DNA from: Chamaelirium japonicum
Lineage: Eukaryota > Streptophyta > Magnoliopsida > Liliales > Melanthiaceae
Assembly (NCBI GenBank): GCA_947650365.1
Contig: CANTAL010000139.1
Location: 682,001 to 746,000 of the forward strand
DNA length: 64,000 nucleotides
Direction of reading: 5' to 3'
The number at the start of each line of letters is the position of its first letter. Positions within the stretch are counted from its first letter, which is position 1. This document shows positions 50,201 to 63,900 of the stretch, piece after piece. Made by a program: the position numbers and the translations under genes. The notes below the pieces were generated by a model. The model was not told the origin of the DNA and did not search any database. It worked only from the letters and a program-made list of their open reading frames with translations.

Positions 50201-52129
50201 CATACGAATGAGTAAGAATGGATCGTACGAATGAAATAGAATGGATTATACAAATGAATTAGAATGGATACATTCGTGCGAATGAATTAGAATGGATTGT
50301 ATGTACGAATGAATTAGAATAGATACATTCGTGCGAATGAATTAGAATGGATCGTACGAATGAATTAGAATGGATCGTGCGAATGAATTAGAATGGATCC
50401 TAGGAATGAATTAGAATGGATCGTACGAATGAACTAGAATGGATACATTCGTGCGAATGAATTAGAATGGATCGTATGAATGAATTAGAATGGATCGTAT
50501 GAATGAATTAGAATGGATCTTACGAATGAATTAGAATGGATCGTACGAATAAATTAGAATGGATCGTATGAATGGTTTAGAATGGATACATTCGTGCGAA
50601 TGAATTAGAATGGATCGGACGAATGAATTAGAATGGATCGTACGAATGAATTAGAATGGATATATTCGTGCAAATGAATTAGAATGGATCATATGAATAT
50701 ATTAGAATGGATCGTATGAGTGAATTAGAATGGATCGTACGAATGAAATAGAATGGATTGTATGAATGAATTAGAATGGATCGTATGAATGAATTAGAAT
50801 GAATCATACGAATTAGTTAGAATGGATCATACGAATGAATTAGAATGGATCGTACGAATGAATTAGAATGTATCGTACGAATGAATTAGAATGGATCGTA
50901 CGAATAAATTAGAATGGATCGTACGATCCATTCTAATTCCTTCGTACGATCCATTCTAATTCATTCGTACGATCTATTCTAATTTATTCGTACGATCCAT
51001 TCTAATTCATTCGTACGATCCATTCTAATTACTTCGTACGATCCAGTCTAATTCATTCGTACGATCCGTTCAAATTCATTTGTACAATCTATTCTAATTC
51101 ATTCGTACGAATGGATACATTCGTGTGAACGAATTAGAATGGATCGTACGAATGAGTAAGAATGGATCGTACGAATGAAATAGAATGGATTGCACGAATG
51201 AATTAGAATGGATCGTACGAATGAATTAGAATAGATCGTGTGAAAGAATTAGAATGGATTTTATGAATGAATTAGAATGGATCGTACGAATGAATTAGAA
51301 TGGATCGTACGAAGGAATTAGAATGGATCGTACGAATGAATTAGAATGGATCGTACGAATGAATTAGAATAGATCGTACGAATGAATTAGAATGGATCGT
51401 ACGATGGAATTAGAATGGATCGTACGAATGAATTAGAATCGATATATTCGTGCAAATGAATTAGAATGGATCGTATGAATGTATTAGAATGGATCGTATG
51501 AGTGAATTAGAATGGATCGTATGAATGAATTAGAATGGATAGTATGAGTGAATTAGAATGGATACATTCGTGTGAATGAATTAGAATGGATCGTATGAAT
51601 GAATTAGAATAGATTTTGTGAATGAATTAGAACTGATCGTACGAATGAATTAGAATGGATACATTCGTGCGAATGAATTAGAATGGATTGTATGAATGAA
51701 TTAGAATGGATCGTACGAATGAACTAGAATGGATACATTCGTGCGAATGAATTAGAATGGATCGTACGAATGAATTAGAATGGATCATACGAATGAATTA
51801 GAATGGATCTTACGAATGAATTAGAGTGGATCGTACGAATGAATTAGAATGGATCGTACGAATGAATTAGAATGGATATATTCGTGTGAATGAATTAGAA
51901 TGGATCGGACGAATGAATTAGAATGGATCGTACGAATGAATTAGAATGGATCGTACGAATGAATTAGAATAGATCGTACGAATAAATTAGAATGGATACA
52001 TTCGTCCGAATGAATTAGAATGGATCATACGAATGAGTAAGAATGGATTGTACGAATGAAATAGAATAGATTGTACGAATGATTTAGAATGGATCCTACG
52101 AATGGATTAGAATGGATCGTATGAATGAA

Positions 52130-53660
52130 TTAGAATGGATCGTATGAATGAATACGAATGGATCGTGCGAATGAATACGAATGGATCGTACTAATTCATT
52201 CTAATTCATTCATACATTCCATTCTAATTCTTTCACATGATCTATTCTAATTCATTCGTACGTTCCATTCTAATTCATTAGCACGATCCATGGTAATTCA
52301 TTTGTTCGATCAATTCTAATTCATTAGCACGATCCATTCTAATTTATTCGTACGATCCATTCTAATTCATTCGCACGATCCATTCTAATTAATTCATAGG
52401 ATCCATTCTAATTCATTCACACGATCTATTCTAATTCTTTCGCACGAATGTATCTATTTTAATTCATTCGCACGAATGTATCCATTCTAATTCATTCGTA
52501 CGATCCATTCTAATTCATTCGTGCGATCCATTCTAATTCATTCGTACGATCCATTCTAATTCATTCATACGATCTATTCTAATTCATTCATACAATCCAT
52601 TCTAAATCTTTCACACGATCCATTCTAATTCATTCGTACGATCTATTCTAATTCATTCGCACAATCCATTCTATTTCATTCGTACGATCCATTCTTACTC
52701 ATTGGTACGATCCATTCTAATTCATTCGCACGAATGTATCCATTCTAATTCATTTGTACGAATCCATTTTAATTCATTCGTACAATCCATTCTATTTCAT
52801 TCGTACGATCCATTCTTACTCATTCGTATGATCCATTCTAATTCATTCGCACGAATGTATCCATTCTAAATCATTCGTACGATCCATTCTAATTCATTTG
52901 TACGATCCATTCTAAATCATTCGTACAATCCATTCTATTTCATTCGTACGATCAATTCTAATTCATTAGCACGATCCATTCTAATTCATTCGTACGATCC
53001 ATTCAAATTCATTCGCACGATCCATTCTAATTCATTCGTGCAATCCATTCTATTTTATTCGTACGATCCATTCTTACTCATTCATATGATCCATTCTAAT
53101 TCATTCGCACGAATGTATCTATTCTAATCCATTCGTACGATCCATTCTAATCCATTCGTACGATCCATTCTAATTCATCCGCATGAATGTAACCATTCTA
53201 ATTCATTCATTTGATCCATTCTAATTCATTCGTACGATCCATTCTAATTCATTCGTCCGATCCATTCTAATTCATTCGCACGAATGTATCCATTCTAAAC
53301 CATTCATACGATCCATTCTAATTTATTCGTACGATCCATTCTAATTCATTCGCAAGATCCATTCTAATTCATTCGTACGATCCATTCTAATTCATTCGTA
53401 CGATCCATTCTAATTCATTCGCACGAATGTATCCATTCTAGTTCATTAGTACGATCCATTCTAATTCATTCATACGATCCATTCTAATTCATTCGCACGA
53501 ATGTATCCATTTTAATTCATTCGTACATACGATCCATTCTAATTCATTCGCACGAATATATCCATTCTAATTTATTTGTATAATCCATTCTATTTCATTC
53601 GTACGATCCATTCTTACTTATTCGTATGATCCATTCTAATTCATTCGCACGAATGTATCC
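52130..53660. repeat. Higher-order satellite unit of about 1.5 kb, copy 2 of 3
   Basis: Matches the marker order of 42480-44000, including CTAAACCATTC (53296) and the later GTATAATCC-CTATTTC pair. The offset from copy 1 is about 9.65-9.68 kb along its length, so only small indels separate them. LINE-empty equivalent after 52367. Confidence 0.8.
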
Positions 53661-53984
53661 ATTCTAATTCATTCGTACGATCCATTCTAATTTATTCGCA
53701 CTATCCATTCTAATTCATTCGTACGATCCATTCTAATTCATTCGTATGATCCATTCTAATTTATTCGTTCAAATATATCCATTCTAATTCATTCGTACGA
53801 TCCATTCTAATTCATTCACACAATCCATTCTAATTCATTCGCACGAATGTATCCATTCTAATTTATTTGCACGATCCATTCTAATTCATTCCTATGATCT
53901 ATTCTAATTCATTCGTACGATCCATTCTAATTCATTCGCTCGAATGTATCCATTCTAATTCATTCGTACGATTCATTCTAATTC

Positions 53985-54610
53985 GTTCATATGATCCATT
54001 CTAATTCGTTCATACGATCCATTCTAATTCGTTCGTACGATCCATTCTAATTCATTCGTACGATCCATTCTAATTCATTCGTATGATCCATTCTAATTCA
54101 TTCCTACGATCTATTCTAATTCATTCGCTCGAATATATCTATTCTAATTCATTCGTTCGATCCATTCTAATTCATTCGCACGATCCATTCTAATTCATTC
54201 ATATGATCCATTCTAATCCAGTCGTACGATCCATTCTAATTCATTCGTACGATCCATTCTAATTCATTCGTACGATCCATTCTAATTCATTCGTACGAAT
54301 GGATTAGAATGGATCCATTCTAATTCGTTCATATGATCCATTCTAATTCGTTCATACGATCCATTCTAATTTGTTCGTACGATCCATTCTAATTCATTCG
54401 TATGATCCATTCTAATTCATTCCTACGATCTATTCTAATTCATTCGCTCGAATATATCCATTCTAATTCATTCGTTCGATCCATTCTAATTCATTCGCAC
54501 GATCCATTCTAATTCATTCATATGATCCATTCTAATCCATTCGTACGATCCATTCTAATTCATTCGTACGATCCATTCTAATTCATTCGTACGATCCATT
54601 CTAATTCATT
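53985..54610 (+). repeat. Local tandem duplication of about 330 bp
   Basis: The order ATTCGTTCATATG, ATTCGTTCATACG, GTATGATCC, CCTACGATC, CGCTCGAATATATC, CGTTCGATCC, CATATGATCC is seen starting near 53991 and again near 54323. The second copy lacks one 23-bp monomer. A 17-bp R fragment with a 22-bp palindrome (54303-54324) sits exactly at the boundary between the two copies. Confidence 0.82.
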
Positions 54611-55380
54611 CGAACGAATGTATCCATTCTAGTTCATTCGTACGATCCATTCTAATTCATTCGTACGATCCATTCTAATTCATTCGCACAATCCATTCTA
54701 ATTCCTTCGTACGATCCATTCTAATTCATTCGTACGATCCATTCTAATTCATTCGTACGATCCATTCTAATTCCTTCGTACGATCCATTCTAATTCCTTC
54801 GTACGATCCATTCTAATTCATTCGTACAAATGGATACATTCGTGTGAATGAATTAGAATGGATCGTACGAATGAATTAGAATGGATACCTTTGTGCAAAT
54901 GAATTAGAATAGATCGTATGAATGAATTAGAATGAATCGTATGAGTGAATTAGAACGGATAGTACGAATGGATCGTACGAATGAATTAGAATGGATCGTG
55001 TGAAAGAATTAGAATGGATTGTATGAATGAATTAGAATGGATCGTACAAATGAATTAGAATGGATCGTACGAAGGAATTTGAATGGATCGTACGAATGAA
55101 TTAGAATGGATCGTACGAATGAATTAGAATAGATCGTACGAATGAATTAGAATGGATCGTACGAAGGAATTAGAATGGATCGTACGAATGAATTAGAATT
55201 GATATATTCGTGCAAATGAATTAGAATGGATCGTATGAATGTATTAGAATGGATCGTATGAGTGAATTAGAATGGATCGTACGAATGAATTAGAATGGAT
55301 CGTATGAATGAATTAGAATGGATCGTGCGAAAGAATTAGAATGCATTGTATGAATGAATTAGAATGGATCGTGCGAATGA

Positions 55381-56433
55381 ATTCGAATGGATCGCATGAT
55401 CCATTCGAATAGAATAGATCGTATGAATGAATTAGAATGGATCGGGCGAATGAATTAGAATGGATCGTATGAATGAATTAGAATGGATCGTATGAATGAA
55501 TTAGAATGGATCGTGCGAATGAATTAGAATGGATCGTACGAATGAATTAGAATGGACCGTACGAATGAATTAGAATGGATCATACGAATGAATTAGAATG
55601 GATCATACGAATGAGTAAGAATGGATCGTACGAATGAAATAGAATGGATTATACGAATGAATTAGAATGGATACATTCATGCGAAAGAATTAGAATGGAT
55701 CGTACGATTCATTCTAATTCATTCGTACGATCCATTCTAATACATTCGTACGATTCATACTAATTCATTCGCACGATCCATTCTAATTCATTCGTACGAT
55801 CCATTCTTATTCATTCATACGATCCATTCTAATTCATTCGCACGATCCATTCTAATTCATTCGTACGATCCATTCTAATTCATTCGTACGATCCATTCTA
55901 ATTCATTCGTTAGATCCATTCTAATTAATTCGTATGATCCATTCTAATTCATTCGTACGATCCATTCTAATTTATTCGTACGATCCATTCCAATTCATTC
56001 GTACGATCTATTCTAATTCATTCGCACGAATGTAACCATTCTAATTCATTCATACGATTCATTCTAATTCATTCGTATAAGCTATTATAATTCATTCGTA
56101 CGATCCATTCTAATTCATTCGTACGATCCATTGTAATTCATTCATACAATCCATTTAGATTCATTCGCACAAATGTATCCATTCAAATTCATTCGTACGA
56201 TCCAGTCTAATTCATTCGTACGATCCATTCTAATTCCTTCATACGATCCATTCTAATTCATTCGTACGATCCATTCTAATTCATTCGTACGATCTATTCT
56301 AATTCATTCGTACGATCCATTCTAATTCATTCGTACAATCCATTCTAATTCCTTCGTACGATCCATTCTAATTCATTCGTACGATCCATTCTAATTCATT
56401 CGTACAATCTATTCTAATTCATTCGTACGAATG
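55381..56433. repeat. Higher-order satellite unit of about 1 kb, copy 3 of 3
   Basis: Starts with the 30-bp hairpin 55381-55410 (loop GCAT) and ends at the palindrome CATTCGTACGAATG (56420-56433), as in the copy at 2924-3976. Internal markers GGGCG, the R to F switch near 55706, AATACATTCG, GATTCATAC, GATCCAGTC and TTAGATTC are in the same order. Its length is equal to copy 1 within a few bases (1,053 bp by these limits). Confidence 0.82.
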
Positions 56434-59400
56434 GATACATTTGTGTGAATGAATTAGAATGGATCGTACGAATAAGTAAGAATGGATCGTACGAATTAAA
56501 TAGAATGGATTGCACGAATGAATTAGAATGGATCGTACGAATGAATTAGAATGAATCGTGTGAAAGAATTAGAATGGATTGTATGAATGAATTAGAATGG
56601 ATCGTACGAATGAATTAGAATAGATCGTACGAATGAATTAGAATGGATCGTACGAATGAATTAGAATGGTTCGTACGAATGAATTAGAATGAATCGTGTG
56701 AACGAATTAGAATGGATCGTATGAATGAATTAGAATGGATCGTACGAATGAATTAGAATAGATCGTACGAATGAATTAGAATGGATCGTACGAAGGAATT
56801 AGAATGGATCGTACGAATGAATTAGAATGGATTGTGCGAATGAATTAGAATGGATCGTACGAATGAATTATAATGGATCGTGTGAAAGAATTAGAATGGA
56901 TTGTATGAATGAATTAGAATAGATCCTATGAATGAATTAGAATGGATCGTACGAATGAATTAGAATGGATCGTACGAATGAATTAGAATGGATCTTACGA
57001 ATGAATTAGAATGGATCGTACAAATGCACGATCCATGCTAATTCATTCGTTCGATCAATTCTAATTCATTAGCACGATCCATTCTAATTCATTCATACGA
57101 TCCATTCTAATTCATTCGCACGATCCATTCTAATTCATTCGTACGATCCATTCTAATTCTTTCACACGATCCATTCTAATTCATTCGTACGATCCATTCT
57201 AATTCATTCGTACGATCTATTCTAATTCATTCGTACGATCCATTCTAATTCATTCGTACGATCCATTCTAATTCCTTCGTACGATCCATTCTAATTCATT
57301 CATACAATCTATTCTAATTCATTCATACAATCCATTCTAATTCTTTCACACGATCCATTCTAATTCATTCGTACGATCCATTCTAATTCATTCACACAAT
57401 CCATTCTAATTCATTCGCACGAATGTATCCATTCTAAATCATTCGTACAATCCATTCTATTTCATTAGTTCGATCCATTCTTACTCATTGTACGAATGAA
57501 TTAGAATGGATCCTACGAATGAATTAGAATGGATCGTGTGAAAGAATTAGAATGGATTGTTTGAATGAATTAGAATGGATCGTATGAATGAATTAGAATG
57601 GTTCGTACGAATGAATTAGAATGGATACGTTCGTGCGAATGAATTAGAAATTGATCGTACGAATGAATTAGAATGGATCGTGCGAATGAATTAGAATGGA
57701 TCGTACGAATGAATTAGAATGGATCGTACGAATGAACTAGAATGGATACATTCGTGCGAATGAATTAGAATGGATCGTACGAATGAATTAGAATGGATCG
57801 TACGAATGAATTAGAATGGATCTTAGGAATGAATTAGAATGGATCGTACGAATGAATTAGAATGGATCGTACGAATGAATTAGAATGGATACATTCGTAC
57901 GAATGAATTAGAATGGTTCGTACGAAGGAATTAGAATGGATCGTACGAATGAATTTGAATGGATACATTTGTGCGAATTAATCTAAATGGATTGTATCAA
58001 TGAATTATAATGGATCGTAAGAATGAATTAGAATGGATCGTACGAATGAATTAGAATGGATCGTACGAATGAATTAGAATAGCTCATACGAATGAATTAG
58101 AATGAATCGTATGAATGAATTAGAATGGATACATTCGTGCGAATGAATTAGAATGGATCGTACGAATGAATTAGAATGAATATATTCGTGCAAATGAATT
58201 AGAATGGATCGTATGAATGTATTAGAATGGATCGTATGAGTGAATTAGAATGGATCATGCGAATGAATTAGAATGGATTGTATGAATGAATTAGAATGGA
58301 TCGTGCGAATGAATTAGAATGGATCGTACGAATGAACTAGAATGGATCCTATGAATGAATTAGAATGGATCGTGCGAATGAATTAGAATGGATCGTACGA
58401 ATGAATTAGAATGGATCATGCTAATGAATTAGAATTGATCGAACGAATGAATTAGAATGGATACATTCGTGCGAATGAATTAAAATGGTTCGGACGAATG
58501 AATTAGAATGGATCGTACGAATGAGTAAGAATGGATCGTACGAATGAAATAGAATAGATCGTACGAATGATTTAGAATGGATCGTACGAAGGAATTAGAA
58601 TGGATCGTACGAATGAATTAGAATGGATCGTACGAATGATTTAGAATGGATCGTACGAATGGCTTAGAATGGATCCTACGAATGGATTAGAATGGATACC
58701 TTTGTGCATATGAATTAGAATGGATCGTATGAATGAATTAGAATGGATCGTAGAATGGATCGTACGAATAAATTTGAATGAATTAGAATGGATCGTACGA
58801 ATGAATTAGAATAGATCATAGGAATGAATTAGAATGGATCGTGCAAATGAATTAGAATGGATACATTCGTGCGAATGAATTAGAATGGATCGGATGAATG
58901 AATTAGAATGGATCGTACGAATGAGTAAGAATGGATCGTACGAATGAATGGATCGTACAAATGAAATATAATGGATTGTACGAATGAATTAGAATAGATC
59001 ATACAAATGAATTAGAATGGATCGTACGAATTAATTAGAATGGATCATACGAATTAATTAGAATGGATCGTGTAAAAGAATTAGAATGGATTATATGAAT
59101 AAATTAGAATAGATCGTATGAATGAATTAGAATGGATCGGACGAATGAATTAGAATGGATACATTTGTGCGATTGAATTAGAATGGATCGTACGAATGAA
59201 TTAGAATGGATCGTACGAATGAATTAGAATGGATCTTACGAATGAATTAGAATGGATCGTACGAATGCACGATCCATGCTAATTCATTCGTTCGATCAAT
59301 TCTAATTCATTAGCACAATCCATTCTAATTCATTCGTACGATCCATTCTAATTCATTCGCACGATCCATTCTAATTCATTCGTACGATCCTTTCTAATTC

Positions 59401-59639
59401 TTTCACACGATCTATTCTAATTCATTCGTCCGATCCATTCTAATTCATTCGCACGAATGTATCCATTCTAATTCATTCGTACGATCTATTCTAATTCATT
59501 CGTACGATCCATTCTAATTCATTCATACAATCTATTCTAATTCATTCATACAATCCATTCTAATTCTTTCACACGATCCATTCTAATTCATTCGTACGAT
59601 CCATTCTAATTCATTCATACAATCCATTCTAATTCTTTC

Positions 59640-60935
59640 ACACGATTCATTCTAATTCATTCGTACGTTCCATTCTAATTCATTAGCATGATCCATGCTA
59701 ATTCATTCGTTCGATCAATTCTTATTCATTAGCACGATCCATTCTAATTCATTCGCACGATCCATTCTAATTCATTCATAGGATCCATTCTAATTCATTC
59801 ATACGATCTATTCTAATTCTTTCGCACGAATGTATCCATTCTAATTTATTCGCACGAATGTATCCATTCTAATTCATTCGTACGATCCATTCTAATTCAT
59901 TCGTACGATCCATTCTAATTCATTCATACGATCTATTCTAATTCATTCATACAATCCATTCTAATTCTTTCACACGATCCATTCTAATTCATTCGTACGA
60001 TCCATTCTAATTCATTCGCACAATCCATTCAATTTTATTCGTACGATCCATTCTTACTCATTGGTACGATCCATTCTAATTCATTCGCATGAATGTATCC
60101 ATTCTAATTCATTCGTACGAATCCATTGTAATTCATTCGTACAATCCATTCTATTTCATTCGTACGATCCATTCTTAGTCATTCGTATGATCCATTCTAA
60201 TTCATTCGCACGATTGTATCCATTCTAAATCATTCGTATGATCCATTCTAATTCATTCGTACGATCCATTCTAAATCATTCGTACAATCCATTCTATTTC
60301 ATTCGTACGATCAATTCTAATTCATTAGCACGATCCATTCTAATTCATTCATACGATCCATTCAAATTCATTCGCACGATCCATTCTAATTCATTCGTAC
60401 AATCCATTCTATTTCATTCGTACGATCCATTCTTACTCATTTGTATGATCCATTCTAATTCATTCGCACGAATGTATCCATTCTAATCCATTCGTACGAT
60501 CCATTCTAATCCATTCGTACGATCCATTCTAATTCATTCACATGAATGTAACCATTCTAATTCATTCATTTGATCCATTCTAATTCATTCGTACGATCTA
60601 TTCTAATTCATTCGTCCGATCCATTCTAATTCATTCGCACGAATGTATCCATTCTAAACCATTCATACGATCCATTCAAATTTATTCGTACGATCCATTC
60701 TAATTCATTCGTAAGATCCATTCTAATTCATTCGTACGATCCATTCTAATTCATTCGTACGATCCATTCTAATTCATTCGCACGAATGTATCCATTCTAG
60801 TTCATTCGTACGATCCATTCTAATTCATTCGTACGATCCATTATAATTCATTCGCACGATCCATTCTAATTCATTCGTACGATCCATTCTAATTCATTCG
60901 CACGAATGTATCCATTCTAATTCATTCGTACATAC
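59640..60935 (+). repeat. Higher-order satellite unit of about 1.3 kb, copy 3 of 3
   Basis: Shares the F part of the units at 42480 and 52130 (GATCCATGC, GTTCGATCAATTC, ATAGGATCC, GAATGTAACC, CATTTGATCC, CTAAACCATTC at 60655). It is reached from an F block and so lacks the R to F junction at its start. The stretch near 59745-59890 is the closest seen to the LINE right flank, sharing CTAATTTATTCGCACGAATG. Confidence 0.75.
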
Positions 60936-63900
60936 GATCCATTCTAATTCATTCGTACGATCCATTCTAATTCGTTCGCATGATATGTTCTTATTCATTC
61001 GCACAATTCATTCTAATTCATTCGCGTGATTGTATCCATTCTAATTCATTCGTACGATCCATTCTAATTCATATGCACAAAGGTATCCATTCTAATTCAT
61101 TCGTACGATCCATTCTAATTCAGGATCGTACGAATGAATTAGAATGAATACATTCGTGCGAATGAATTAGAATTGATCATACGAATGAGTAAGAATGGAT
61201 CGGACGAATGAATTAGAATGGATCGTACGAATGAATTAGAATGGATCAAATGAGTGAATGAATTAGAATAGATCGTGCGAATGAATTAGAATGGATCGGA
61301 CGAATGGATCGTACGAATGAATTAGAACGGATCGCACGAATGAATTAGAATGGATCTTACGAATGAATTAGAATGGATCGTACGAATGAAATAGAATGGA
61401 TTGTACGAATGATTTAGAATGGATAGTACGAATGAATTAGAATTGATCGTACGAATGAAATAGAATGGATTGTACGAATGATTTAGAATGGATCGTACGA
61501 ATGAATTAGAATGGATCGTACGAATGATTTAGAGTGGATACATTCGTGCGAATGAATTAGAATGGATCATACGAATGACTAAGAATGGATCGTACGAATG
61601 AAATAGAATGGATTGTACGAATGAATTAGAATGGATTTGTACGAATGAATTAGAATGGATACATTCATGCGAATGTATTAGAATGGATTGTACCAATGAG
61701 TAAGAATGGATCGTACGAATGAAATAGAATGGATTGTGCGAATGAATTAGAATGGATCGTACGAATGAATTAGAATGGATCATGTGAAAGAATTAGAATG
61801 GATTGTATGAATGAATTAGAATAGATCGTATGAATGAATTAGAATGGATCGTACGAATGAATGAGAATGGATCGTACGAATGAATTAGAATGGATATATT
61901 CGTCCGAATGAATTAGAATGGATCATACGGATGAGTAAGAATGGATCGTACGAATGAAATAGAATAGATTGTACGAATGAATTTGAATGGATCCTACGAA
62001 TGAATTAGAATGGATCGTGTGAAAGAATTAGAATGGATTGTATGAATGAATTAGAATGGATCATATGAATGAATTAGAATGGATCGTACGAATGAATTAG
62101 AATGGATACATTCATGCGAATGAATTAGAATTTATCGTACGAATGAATTAGAATGGATCGTGCGAATGAATTAGAATAGATCGTACGAATGAATTAGAAT
62201 GGATCATACGAATGAACTAGAATGGATACATTCGTGCGAATGAATTAGAATGGATCGTACGAATGAATTAGAATGGATCGTACGAATGAATTAGAATGGA
62301 TCTTACGAATGAATTAGAATGGATCGTACGAATGAATTAGAATGGATCGTATGAATGAATTAGAATGGATACATTCGTACGAATGAATTAGAATGGATCG
62401 TACGAATGAATTAGAATGGATCGTACGGAATGAATTAGAATGGATATATTTTAACAAATAAATTAGAATGGATCATACGAATGAATTAGAATGGATCGTA
62501 CGAATGAATTAGAATGGATCATACGAATGAATTAGAATGGATCGTACGAATGAATTAGAATGGATCGTACGAATAAATTAGAATGGATACATTCGTCCGA
62601 ATGAATTAGAATGGATCATACGAATGAGTAAGAATGGATCGTACGAATGAAATAGAATAGATTGTACGAATGAATTAGAATGGATCCTACGAATGAATTA
62701 GAATGGATCGTGTGAAAGAATTAGAATGGATTGTATGAATGAATTAGAATAGATCGTATGAATGAATTAGAATGGATCGTACGAATGGATTAGAATGGAT
62801 CGTACGAATGAATTAGAATGGATCGTATGAATAAACTAGAATGGATACATTCGTGCGAATGAATTAGAATGGATCGTGTGAAAGAATTAGAATGGATTGT
62901 GCGAATGAATTAGAATGGACCGTACGAATGAATTAGAACGGATACATTCGTGCGAATGAATTAGAATGGATCGGACGAATGAATTAGAATGGATCGTACG
63001 AATGAATTAGAATGGATCGTACGAATGAATTAGAATGGATCGTATGAATAAATTAGAATGGATACATTCGTCCGAATGAATTAGAATGGATCATACGAAT
63101 GAGTTAGAATGGATCGTACGAATGAAATAGAATAGATTGTACGAATGGATTAGAATGGATCCTATGAATGAATTAGAATAGATCGTGTGAAAGAATTAGA
63201 ATGGATTGTATGAATGAATTAGAATGAATTCGTACGATCCATTCGAATTCATTCGCACAATCCATTCTAATTCATTCATACGATCCATTCTAATTCATTC
63301 ATACAATCCATTCTAATTCTTTCACACGATCCATTCTAATTCATTCGTAGGATCCATTCTAATTCATTCGTACAATCTATTCTATTTCATTCGTACGATC
63401 CATTCTTACTCATTCGTATGATCCATTCTAATTCATTTGGACGAATGTATCCATTCTAATTTATTCGTACGATCCATTCTAATTCATTCGTACGATCCAT
63501 TCTAATTCATTCGTCCGATCCATTCTAATTTATTCGCCTGAATGTATCCATTCTAATTCATTCGTACGATCCATTCTAATTCATTCGCACAATCTATTCT
63601 AATTCATTCATACGATCCATTCTAATTCATTTGCACGAATGTATCCATTCTAATTCATTCATACGATCCATTCTACTTCATTCGTACTATCCATTCTAAT
63701 TCACTCATACGATCCATTCTAATTCATTCATACGATCCATTCTAATTCATTCGCACGATCCATTCTAATTCATTCGTACGATCCTTTCTAATTCTTTCAC
63801 ACGATCTATTCTAATTCATTCGTCCGATCCATTCTAATTCATTCGCACGAATGTATCCATTCTAATTCATTCGTACGATCCATTCTAATTCATTCGTACG

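Larger units (their letters stand above)
47207..54827. repeat. Satellite array, right arm part 7
   Basis: Blocks: R 47207-48052, F 48053-49225, R 49226-50922, F 50923-51106, R 51107-52191, F 52192-54296, R 54297-54313, F 54314-54827. No gene. Palindromic switches: 49219-49232 and 51100-51113 (CATTCGTACGAATG), 50907-50938 (32 bp, GGATCGTACGATCC core) and 54303-54324 (22 bp, GGATCC core). The R block at 54297-54313 is less than one monomer long. Confidence 0.95.

Noticed and set aside
60238-60486. Open frame of 82 codons on the plus strand in the satellite
   Set aside because: It encodes only the three-frame reading of the 23-bp unit (HSNSF, IRTIHS, SILIHSYDPF). Consensus monomers bring a TAA in every frame each 69 bp; the frame stays open here because of local CTAAATC/CTATTTC variants and 28-bp units. 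No start context or domain.
61529-61783. Open frame of 84 codons on the minus strand in the satellite
   Set aside because: The same satellite-derived peptide as at 60238 read from an R block; an accident of monomer variants and not a gene.
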